Translations under genes and position numbers: made by a program | From: Hirundichthys speculiger | Taxonomy: Eukaryota > Chordata > Actinopteri > Beloniformes > Exocoetidae | DNA: 64,000 nucleotides | Assembly: GCA_018398805.1 (NCBI GenBank) | Contig: JAGFBZ010002028.1 | Coordinates: 124,001-188,000 of the forward strand | Direction: 5' to 3' | Notes under the pieces: generated by a model | What the model saw: only the letters and a program-made list of their open reading frames with translations | Databases searched by the model: none | What the model was told of the DNA's origin: nothing | Shown: positions 23,851 to 34,542 of the stretch, piece by piece | How the letters are laid out: each line of letters opens with the position of its first letter | Position numbering within the stretch: position 1 is the stretch's first letter

Positions 23851-25178
23851 CTGATATTGTGTTTTCAGCATCTGTTAAGTCTTAATTTTTAAATAGCACC
23901 TTACACAAGTAATGAAAATGTCATCATATTTTGATGCCTTTAAGATTTTCTTGCAAAACCCTTAACTAAATTACCTAATCTGGTACTAATGTTAATGCAA
24001 TTTTTATTTTAAGAAAAAAAAATTATTGCCAGTTCGATGGGCCCCAGGAAAAAGAATGGTTTGTTGTGGATATTATCTCAAACTGACCTTCAAACCGACC
24101 AACAGAGCCAATGAGAACTCCACTTCCGGTACAACAATTAAGGGTAACCAATTAGGTGTCAGGGCATCCAACAGGCGCACCTGTTCAGTTCACTTTTAAC
24201 CATTTAAGGCAAATAAATTCATACAAATAGGTAACACAGAAACTAAGCTACTCAGTTGAAGCATAGTTGATATAACCAACTCAAGAGGAATAACTACATT
24301 GTGTCGACAAGGTTTCCAGTTACAACTACATTTCACTTCTACAATAGCCAATTTAATGCCTAATGGAGCGTCGAGGAGGTCTACCCGCCCACATCGTACC
24401 TGTGACCCGTCAGACAGGCGGACCTACAGCCAGGAAACTCCCTGGTTTCACCGTGGCCTCAAAAGTCCCCCTCCCCTTATAGTTTCCTTCACAACACTGG
24501 CCGCTTTCTTCTGCGTATTTGAAACAGAACCCCACCACGTAAGGTGACATAACCTGGCGTTGGTTGTTCCTTTTGGACGTACTGGAGTTTGTTCGAAGAA
24601 CGGAGGTCTACACTGTATCACTCCGCGTCCACTGTACCGCCGCCGCCGCCGCAGGTTACAGTTTACAGCTGAGCCGCGGTGCACCAGCCGGCAATGCGGC
24701 TCCAGTCAACCGTGTGAAGAATAGTTGACTTTTACCCTCGTCTGCGAGACTTCTTTTAAACTGAAAATCTTTACATTCGCACAACTGGCCAAAGTGACAA
24801 TCTAAGAAACTCGGCACTGTGGTGAAATTTTTAAAACACGAGCGGTTAACTTTCCCACTCCGGGTCTGTGCGTTGATCCAGCCGCAGTTTGGGGGCATTC
24901 AAATGAAGTTGAAAGCGTTCCCTTTCATACAGGTAGGCAACACAGCAAGGGCGTGTTCCCAAGTATTTTCCTTTTAAAAAACCACACACCAAAGCACAAT
25001 GCTAAACAACACCTTCTACTGTGTGTATGTAAAGACAGCTAGACACGCTATCCTACATTTTAGGAGGGTTCTGGAATTAAGACAGGGCATTTTAGCCCAT
25101 AAGGCTGAGCTTCACACACACACTCACACTGCGGAATACATGTGACAGTATCTCAGGCGTTATCAAATCATAACTCAC
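23851..25178. other. Non-coding stretch with CpG-rich core
   Basis: Positions about 24360-24900 are clearly richer in CpG than the neighbouring DNA and include (CCG)n at 24641-24655. This could be a CpG island at a promoter, possibly that of vangl1, whose candidate leader exon lies just beyond at 25179. No coding exon was identified. Confidence 0.4.
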
Positions 25179-25500
25179 CTTATGTCGGTGGCGATATCAT
25201 TCCCGTAGTTGATGATTTATCCAGAGGTTGTAAAGTAGTTTACTCCTCAGTGGAAGGTAGAGTACAGTAGGAAGCAGCCCCTGGTAACCGTTGGAATCAC
25301 CCTGGCAGTCAGGAATTTCACAGGGGGCAGTGCTTCTCGGCATGAGGGGGGGGTGCAGTATGGAAGCCGACCGCGAGGGGGCGTGTTTTCAACGCCACGG
25401 GACCACCGGTGAGCCAGCAGCATCAGGCTCGAGTGGTAGAGGGCATGCTGTGAGATGAGATGTTTGATCACAGGAATGTGATGTAGACAGAGGCGGAACC
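25179..25500 (-). other. Candidate vangl1 non-coding leader exon
   Basis: On the minus strand the sequence cgacataag is followed by GTGAGT, a near-consensus donor with the intron starting at 25178. The sequence upstream (to about 25500) is GC-richer and has no long open frame, as expected for 5' untranslated sequence. It lies next to the CpG-rich block and upstream of the vangl1 coding exon in the same orientation, about 16 kb away. Linkage to vangl1 is an inference from position and strand; the transcription start is not determined. Confidence 0.3.
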
Positions 25501-27229
25501 AGCTGTAGAGTTTACTGCACAGCTTTTTTTTTTTTTAATTCTATCTTTACATTTTGGTTCCTTATGGTAAGAAAAATCACTGAAGACCAGACACTTCTGG
25601 GGGCAGGTGATCGAGCCAAAAGAAAAGGGCACTCACTTAAATTACACTAATATACCTACAGTACTGCTTGTTTTAATTACAGTCATTTATTTCTACAACA
25701 ATATAATCATGAAATTGTTATAAAACCAAGGTTTTTGAAGTATAATCTATGTGTGTTTTTTGTGCTTATTATAATGTCTTTTGGTGGTAGTTGGGGAGTT
25801 TTTTTTTGTTGTTGTTGTTTTTTTTTAATTCTATAAGGCACTTTGTGTGCTGTACAAAAAAAAGTTTGATTGATTATCACCACATTTTGCCATAAAATCA
25901 CTAAATTGACAAATTGCAGCTTTTTTCAGAGATTGCAACTTTGTGTAGCAAAAATATGGACTTTTGCGAGACTGAAACTTTTTACCATAAAGTTGTGAAT
26001 TTGTCATAAAATTTTGAATTTTGTATCCTTAGATTTTTTTAAATGTAGAGTTGTTAATATGCAAAATCACAACATAAAAAAAACATTGTTCGACATAAAA
26101 TCTTATTTTTGTGCCAGAAAAATCACACATTTTACAAGATATACTTTTTTTGTTGTATGGCAGCTTTTGTAGAACTGCATTTTTTTTAAATCATAAAAAT
26201 CTCAAAGTATTTTGAAAAATCATGACTCTTTAACTTAATATTGCAGCTTTTTATTGTTAAATGGGAAGTTTCCTAAAATCACATCTCTGTCAAAAAATTA
26301 CAAACTCTAATTAACTGCACCTTTATCTCCTAATATTCCCTTTTTTTGGTTGTAAAATCAAGAATTTTGTCAGTTTTTGTTGTATTTAGAAAAAAAAAAG
26401 CTTTTTTTTAGTTAGAAAATCAAAAATCCCACAAAATCCTGACGTCTTGACATCAAATCATGATTTGTGTCATAAAGATCACACGGGTCTTGCTGAAGAC
26501 AAAAATGAGTTTTTAAGTGATTAGAAAACAATGTAACCACGTGATTATATGAATTTCTCCTGAAAAGTCATATAAGGGACGGTAGGTGGCTTTAAAATGA
26601 ACTCTGAGGTCACAAGTGCTTGATGCCACAAGTTGAGACTTTGCGGGTGGCTGAGAAAACAAGCGGTGAGGTGTGAAGCACTAAAAAAAGGCACATCATT
26701 CCCAGGCATGATGATAAAATACCCAGTGAATTAACAATCAGGAAAACAAAGTTTTAAAGTAACTGATGTCTGATGTCTTACAAAAAAAAAAAGCTCCATT
26801 GTGGTACTTGTTTGTTTCTTGTTTGTGCAGAAATGTAAAAGTGTTTTTGACTGATGGCAATCTGTGTGACAGATATATGATTTAAAGATTTTTAATCCGC
26901 TTGAACGGTATTATTGATAAAGAAAAGTGCTGCTCTAACAACACTTGACATTTTCACAAACGCAGAAGCACCAGCCTCTTTCCTTTCTCACTTGGACAGG
27001 TAATGTTTTTGTCACAGGCCACGAGGCTGAAAAGGGTAAACAGTTGTTAATCGCTCAAAGCAACAATTCAAACAGGGGAGCGATAGCAATCTGGCTTCGA
27101 CACGGTCAGAGAAAGAGGCACAACGAAGTCAGCGAGGCTTGAGGCACCTCTTCGAACGCAGTGTAAACAAACAGTGCTTGTCTCGTTGGGTTTTGAAGAT
27201 GTGATTGACGGACTCGCATTCGGAAATGT
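25501..27229. other. AT-rich stretch with diverged internal repetition
   Basis: From about 25870 to 26470 phrases such as cataaaatca, aaattgca and gacttttg recur at irregular intervals, suggesting a very decayed tandem repeat. No gene seen. Confidence 0.35.
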
Positions 27230-27660
27230 AAACAGTCCTTTTGAAAAGCTTCCCCCCCCGGGGGGGGCGGGCTGCATGATCCACTCAGGCAACTGAGACA
27301 ATGTTACATATGCATGAAGGCCGAAGTGAACCTGGGACATGCTATCTGCTGTGATCTTGTGCATCGAGAACTTAGCATTTCCAGGAGCTGTCGATGAGTC
27401 CCGAACGTTGGTCTCAGGAATTTTAATCCATTCCTCCATACAGACCGGCTCCAGCTCTTGGATGTTGGCGGGGTTCCTCCAGTGAACGGATTCAGGTCCT
27501 TCTGCAAATCAAAGTTTTTCAAAATGACACCACCATCACCATCCTGTTTCACAGATAAGACTATTATTTCCATATTGTTTCTATTATTTATTCCCCCAAC
27601 AGCCCTCTTGGTTCATTCAGTGATGACACAGCGCTGTTCGTTAAATAAAACAGGGCTAAC
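27230..27660 (-). repeat. Probable decayed transposon fragment
   Basis: Contains phrases I associate with old fish DNA-transposon copies, such as ttaatccattcctccatac and caccatcctgtttcacag. It also has a (C)8(G)8 run at 27252-27267. No end or coding domain could be fixed, so class and limits are uncertain. Confidence 0.3.
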
Positions 27661-27886
27661 TTTTTCCTAATCTCAGAGTTTCACATATTTTGCAGTTCAC
27701 GTCTACAGTAGGTAATATTGGATCGTTTCCCACAATGTATGACCTATGATTTAGGAAATACTTGTGTAGTAATATATAAAAAGAAAAAAAAAAACTTCAA
27801 AGGCTTCACAAAATTCCCAGTACTTCTGTAAACTGTAATCTTTAATGGTAGAAGACAGGGAAAAAAAAATGTTTGGACTGGAACTG

Positions 27887-28608
27887 CACTGTAAAAAAAA
27901 ATTGTAATATAACAGAATTTTACTATCTAGATTTTTTTTCTGTATTTTTAAAATACCATTTAATTTACAAAAATAGACTGTGATTTTACATGTCAAATGT
28001 AAAATAACATTAAATCACTGTAACTGTGAAAACACACAATATTTCTGTTCTTTTACAAAAAAAAACCCCATTAGAAATACATATATCTATTGTTAAAATA
28101 CATTCACAAATATATCATAATTTCACAAATATTTGTCTGTTATTTAAGGGAATAAACTGTAAAATTCAACTTTAAAACTCTAAAAAAAAAAAGAAAAAAA
28201 TCATTTAAAATTTCTGAGGAATTAATAGTAAAAATTTGTAATTTTACTATAATTTTCTACAACTTCTTTACATAAAATAATGTAATTGGAACCAATTAAT
28301 AACAGCACATTTCTGTAAATTTAAGCATTATTATTCATAATACAGCATTTACTTACCATATTTCTAGGTAATTTAATTGTTTTAAAATGTGAAAATGTTT
28401 CTAATTTAACGTTAAAAACAACCTGAAAATAAGGCAAAATCTAGTTAAAATTACAACTACAAACTGTATTTTAATTATGGAAAAAAAAACTGTATTTTTA
28501 TGAGAAGTAATTTTCTGTTACTTTCACTGTATTTTTCTGATGCCCCAGCTGCCGGAAAATTACCGTTTTTTTTTTTTTTACGATTTTTTTTTTTTTTTTT
28601 TTACAGTG
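27887..28608. mobile_element. AT-rich MITE with cactgtaaaaaa termini
   Basis: The left end cactgtaaaaaaaaa and the right end ttttttttttacagtg are inverted repeats. The 720-base interior is extremely AT-rich, with many gtaaaat/attttac words. No coding capacity. Target duplication is not visible, so the superfamily is not assigned. Confidence 0.65.
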
Positions 28609-29139
28609 TGGGTTTCCTCGAGAATTTTTTGGATTTACCACCATGCATCATTCCTTTGCTGACAACATTTTCAGATCCCTGGGAAGGTTTTAGATTAAAA
28701 ACAAAATTACAACAATTCTCATTACAACCGGATAAACAGGCCTTGCTGTAGTATTTGCTTGAATCTTTGGGGCTGCACTCCACCGTAAAGCCAAAGAAAC
28801 TGCAGAACCTTATCAATTGAAGGGGACCGATCAGGAGGAACCAAACGCATTGGTGGAACACTGTCAAAACCATCATCAATAAGTAGAGAAAATGTCGTGC
28901 CACAAGGACACTGAAAAGATCGGGACGACCCTCCAGCTGACGAGAGAGCCGGGAAAACTTGACCCATCAGGGTCCAGCAGCAACACTGAAGGAGCCACAG
29001 GAACCACCTTGTTGCATGTGACCACCACCTCCCATGTTCTGCAATCAAGTGGGGGTTAAGATGGCAAGACAGGAGCCATCTCTTGCAAAAGAAAGAATAT
29101 GTAAGCACATCTGAATTATACCGAAAGACTCAGACATTC

Positions 29140-29540
29140 CAGACCATGCAGGAAAAGGCGTTTTGGCCTGACGAAACTAAAGTGAATCCTAATTCTTAAA
29201 GGTGTGTTTGGAGCAAAACCAATACAAGAGCATGATCCAAGGAGAACCTACCGATAGTGAAGCATGGTGGGGGTAGTGTTATAATTTGGGGCTGCATGTC
29301 TTCAGGTGGGCCAGGGGCACCCGTCAAGATAGATGGGAGAATGAAAAGCCTCAAATACCAAGATATTCAGGCCCAAAACCTTCTGTTGTCTGTCATAAAA
29401 CTGAAAATGAAGATGGATTTCACATTCCAACATGACAGTGACCCAAAGCAGAGTTCTTATCGTTTAGAAACCTTTAGAAAGGATGCGTGGACCATATATC
29501 CACTTTACCTTCTGGTGAACTCCAAACAAGTGGTTTTCTT
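29140..29540 (+). pseudogene. Tc1/mariner transposase remnant (DDE domain)
   Basis: A decayed Tc1-like transposase segment. AFWPDETKV (about 29158-29184) matches the family's region of the first catalytic Asp. KHGGGSVIIWGCMSSGGPGA and VKIDGRMKSLKYQDI follow, then FQHDSDPKQSS (about 29428-29460), which covers the second catalytic Asp. The two parts are in different frames, with a stop after ETKVNPNS. The DNA-binding N-terminus and the C-terminal Glu/Asp region were not found as intact coding sequence. Sequence from about 28610 to 29140 may be further decayed parts of the same element. Confidence 0.75.
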
Positions 29541-32500
29541 CTTGAAACAAACAAAATGGAAAAAGAAATCTCAACTCTTTTTGGCCTCTTTGTTACGCTC
29601 CTCCCGCCTCATTATATGTGTGTTCTTATTTTTTTTAAACATTTTCTTTCAGTTTCACTTTGTGATGCCTAAAAATAGGTCAACAGCCTTGCGAGGCACT
29701 TTGTCTGCTTTACTAAAGGTTGCAGAAGATACATGAAAACTTATATCCCTGAAAACGATTTCCCATTTCTCTCTTGTTCTTGCCTTTCTTTATTTATTGT
29801 GTCACAAAACAAAGAAAGCCAGTCCATCCACCCTCCAAACACAACAATGCAGCAGATGCCTCCAGCAATTACACACCCGCATATGAATCGATATTTTTTC
29901 CCTTCTTTGAGCTGCGTCTTTAACAACAAACACACACACACCCTTCACTCACCCTTAGGTATATCTAATCCCCTCCAGAACACAGTGGAGGTCATGACTG
30001 GGACATGACCCCCGTGCTTCCCTCTTTTATCCCCACGAAGAGCCAAAACAAACACCAGGGGTTGGAGAAGAGAGACTGCGGTATCCCGTGTTCATTGTGG
30101 TTTAGTTCACTTTCATTTCCACATTAAAAATTTGCAAACTGATCAGAAAACATGAGCAAAACATGATTTTGTAATGCAAAAATTGAGATTTTTCAGGATA
30201 ATTTGCCATAGAATTTTTCTAAATGGATAAAGAAACATGATTTTCTGTCTATTTTAGGTGCATAAACAGATTAAAGGATTGTAGTTTGAGATTAGCGTGC
30301 CACCTCGTGGCCGAGTCCCGCTATTACGTCACTGAAAAGTTCACAGATGTTTATCAAATCTCCCCAGCTGACAGACAGATGGATGATTTCTATAATCTAT
30401 ATATATTTCAAAGTCACTCATTCAGAAACCTCGGTTACCTCTCTTTTATCAGTCGATAATTATTGTAGCCTCATTAGTTTGTTAACAAGAGCTCCCTCTG
30501 TCGCGATGTTTTAATCAATCAGCCGCAGTGAAAGCGCTGAAATCAGATTACACAGCTGAGTGGGAGCGCGAGAGGCACCCTTGTCGGCACGCGCGTGGTG
30601 ACGGCGTGCGTCATCGGCGGCAGGAGCGCGTGCTGTCACTTTCCCCCGTTTATTCAAAGCGGGAAGCGCGCGCAGATGGCCGCGCAAAGGGGATCAATTC
30701 GATTTGGTGTCTGGAAGATGGATGGATCCCTCCCCAAAGACACGGGGTTTATGAGTTTACAGGGGTTTTCGGTAAATAGGGGAGAAAAATGAAAGCGTGT
30801 TAAAAATGAAGACGAAGTGGGAGGAAGCGCAGTTTATAAGACCCGCGCGCGAGCAGAGCAGGAGTTTTCACGTGACGTTTAGGCTCAGGAGTTTGTACAT
30901 ACTATTTGTGGCAAATTCGGTTTTATAGGTCCACTGCTGCAAAGTTATCAATTTCAAGCTAAACGAACTAATAAAAATTACAAATAAACTTCAGGCTGAC
31001 CTTTAAATGACCTGCAGCCCTACAGGAAGTACAACTGCTGTGTTTAAGAAAAGATAAAATAAGGACCACACATCACTTTATCAAATCTTTATACAAAGTG
31101 AAATAAAATGCTTTAAAAAGTTAGTATAGTCTATAAAAATCAATACTCAGACAAGAACAGACACAAATAAACAACTGGAATAGACTAAATGAGATATTGG
31201 ACTACAATTCCCACAATTCTAGGCCATTATACTCTTATAAAGGTTATATATTTCATCTACTTAAAGTCGGTTTATACCTGCAAGAACAGAGAAATTTGTT
31301 TTTCACAGTGACACACTTCAGGAGAAAGTTCAGAACTCCTGGGAAGTCCTCATAGATGCATCCAATAGTATTGATACAGAGTGAAAATATTGATCAGACA
31401 TCAATACATGTAATCCTCATTGATGTATGTTATCAAGTTGCTTTGTTAAGTTCAATTCTATTACTGGAACAGGTGTCCTTTTCTATTTTACTGCATAGCT
31501 GTATGAAAATAGAAATAAAAAAACTGAAATTATATCTGTTTCTGACCACATTTTGATGTGAATAGAAGGGATTGTGTTTAATCAACATATGATTTCTCAT
31601 ATTGATCGCTGAGCTCCTGAATCAGTCAAATCAAAATCATATCATGGCAGAGTTTTTGATACTGGTGAGCATCAAATTGTCAACTGATGTGATATTGTAT
31701 TGTGATTAAACTTGGTATAGGATTGGTATAGGATAATTGTTAGTTGTTTTAGTTCTGTTCTCCAATCAGTAAAGAGCAAAGTAATGATTCATGTCTCACT
31801 TATGATAACAGGAGATTCAATGTAGAGATAATTCTTCCTTAATGTCTTTATGATTCACTGATTCTAAATGTGCATCTTGGCTGGATGTGTGTTCCCTCTG
31901 GGACTTCAAAAAAAAAAAAAAAAAAAGTGACAGCTGGATGTTGAATAAAATCCCCTTCTGACTCACATCCAGAGGGACGCTCACAACAAAGGCCCAACAA
32001 TTGGATTTAAAAGATCTTAACCAAATATAAACCCAAATGAATATCACCATTTTAACTCACCAGATTGGACCGTGTGCTGGGGCCTTTTGCCTGCACGCAC
32101 ACCTTATGACAGGCCCTGCGATACAGATGGTCCGAGCGTGAGTCTGAATGAGAAGGGGACCGTCCGCGGCTGCTGACGCATTGTGGGGGGACGTCTTCTT
32201 CAATGCAGCACTTAATGAGAACAGACTGACTCTTTCTCTCACCGCTTTGCCTTCCTCCATCCATTCTCTTCCTCCCCCCCCCCCCTCCTCCCCATCCTCT
32301 CTGATTCTCCACGTTTTCTCTCCTCTGCCCATTTCCATCTGTTTGGAGACAAAGGGCCACGAGCCAGCTCAAGCCCCGGGACCCTGCTGGTGAAGTAGGC
32401 AGGGATAATACGGCCCATCCCGGGGGCTGCATTTCAACACATGGACCTGGCTTTGTACCTCTGTAGCACGAGTACCCTTCAGACTGCACGCACACGCCGA

Positions 32501-33450
32501 GATGCGCACATTGGAGAGAGGCGGGAAGGGGGGGGGGGGGGGGGGGGGGGAGAGGAGAAACAGAGTTGCAATATTGACAGGGGACTTCTTGCCTTGAACA
32601 CGAACACTTCCATAATACCCGGCGACAAGAATAAAAGAGAGGGCAAAAAAAAAAAAAAATGAGGCAGCACAAAAAGCCCCAAATGTTGTTCCTCGTACTG
32701 TGAACATATGGCTGTTTGTTGTCATACTCTTTCTCCCCGTCCAATTTACACAGAGCTCGTGAGCTCTCAGGATGAAATGAGTGTGTGTGAGTGTGTGTAT
32801 TCTCCTCCTGGCTTATACCTGAATGATGATGAGGAGAAGGATGTCCAAATGCTGCTAATGGCCGATGTATAATCCCCTGCCGTCTGCACACACCTCCTGA
32901 CATATGGTCACTCCTCGACCTCCACCGTTACATAAGCAGAGGGGCTGTGTGGGGGCTGTGGGGGGGGGGGGAGTTGCGGTAAAAACGTGGTACTTTCTCA
33001 CACACGGCCACACTGTCAGCCAGGCTGTTCGGTGCCCTCAGCAGTTAGGGCTTTGCCTGTCACTTTTCTTCACCCTGCCCCTTCCGAGGGGGTTTGTAAA
33101 GAATAAATTGAAGAGGACGGATGCCGGGGAAGCTTCTGGGATGAGGAGCACAAATGGCCTGGTGGTGCTTCGTGGCAACGTACAGATGGACTCGTCCATT
33201 CAATAAGCTTGAGCAGAAGTCTGTCTCCACACCATGCCAGGATCAGAGAGCCGATTTTGTGTTTTGAAGAGGGCAATCTGTTGATGCAACATATTGGTTT
33301 TCTTTTCCTACCCCCCCATACCGCCACCACAAACACACACACGCTTTTTTTTTAATTATAGAAGAATTGATGGAGTATTCAGAAATATTGGGCCAGCCAG
33401 CTTTGAATTATGTTCAACAAATGGTCTCGTGGAAATTGGATTTATAAGTT
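29541..33450. other. Non-coding stretch with a CpG-rich patch
   Basis: Positions about 30520-30860 are GC- and CpG-rich (cacgcgcgtggtgacggcg, gcgggaagcgcgcgcagatg) and may be a regulatory or promoter element between nhlh2 and vangl1. A long G-run sits at about 32529-32550. A minus-strand frame of 283 codons at 32052-32903 runs through low-complexity DNA and has no domain. No gene supported. Confidence 0.35.
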
Positions 33451-34542
33451 ACTATGGGATGTGATTTTATCGATTCTGCGATATATATATCGTTATTTTA
33501 TCGCAGGGGTGTCAGACTCCTTTTCACTGAGGGCCACATCAGCATCATGGTGGACCTCGAAGGGCCAGATTGACAACTTGAATGTAACAAAATGCAATGT
33601 AAATTAAACTACACCTTATTATATTGTTAAATTACACTTTCTGTATTTATTATGTGTTCAAGTTTCAAATATTTAACTCATTATCATATTAAACTCAGGG
33701 TTTGTGGTTGCAAGAGTATCTATTACTTTGGTTTCAGAAGTGGAAGCAGTTCTTTGTTTTTCTTGCAGGCTAAATTTAGCATACTTAGCTCCATGTTTGC
33801 TGTCAAAAATAGATACAAAAGACATACTGTTATTTCATCTTCAGATACAAACTTGTAATTGTTTTCCCATCTTTCATGAAACTGCATTCTTTGTGCATCA
33901 ATTTTTCTTTTCTTGGACATGTTGGGGTTAGTTTGTAGAGGTTTATCTTAAGTCCATCAGCTCTGAAAAATCGTCTTGCTCATAGCTACCGTTATTGTTG
34001 TGGGTAAAGACGAAATGCATGATGGGTGATGTAGTTTATTGTCAATATGCGCTTTTAAAGTGGTGTAAGCTTATTTTCAGTCTTAAAATATTGGTTTAAA
34101 ATTTAAGCCAATAATGTCCACGCTCTCGAGGGCCGCATAAAATGACTTGGCGGGCCACATTTGGCCCGCGGGCCTTGTGTTTGACATATGTGTTTTATCG
34201 AGTATCGATATTCTAAGCTTCTTTCAAAACCCCCGTGTCCCACCTTTAAAAGCTTGCAAGCAACAATTTGCACTGTTTAAATAAATGAAACTGTTTTTCT
34301 CAACAAATCTTTGATTCATTTTGTCCAGCATTTGCAAGCTGCCTGTTAGCCATATAATGTGTAATTGATTAATTCAGTTCAATAAATTCAAACAAAGTCA
34401 TTGGAACACTCACAGGATGTCACCAAAATCACTTTGTCCCTTTAAAATCTTTCGGAAAATGATGTAAATGTATTGTAAGATGAATATCGATATATATCGT
34501 ATCGTGAGCCGAATATCGTGTATCGTATCGCTACAGCCCTAG
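33451..34542. mobile_element. hAT-type MITE rich in atatcg, interrupted
   Basis: The right end reads gtatcgctacagccctag, the inverse of a ctagggctgtagcgatac terminus. The left end near 33451 (ctatgggatgtgattttatc) is a degraded match. Both arms are full of tatcg/cgata words. A second hAT element occupies 33504-34192 inside it. Outer duplication is not recognisable. Confidence 0.6.
33496..34200. mobile_element. hAT non-autonomous element nested in another hAT MITE
   Basis: The element is 33504-34192. It starts caggggtgtcagactc and ends gtttgacatatgtg, an imperfect inverted repeat. An exact 8-base duplication ttttatcg lies at 33496-33503 and 34193-34200. The ends carry the well-known phrases gagggccacatc and ggcgggccacatttggcccg. 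No transposase is encoded. Confidence 0.88.

Noticed and set aside
24903..24932. Possible plus-strand start exon (MKLKAFPFIQ followed by gtaggc)
   Set aside because: Only ten codons with a moderate donor and no recognised protein or downstream exon; chance is likely.
32052..32903. 283-codon minus-strand frame
   Set aside because: Runs through C/T- and G-rich low-complexity sequence, with other frames open nearby and no recognisable domain.
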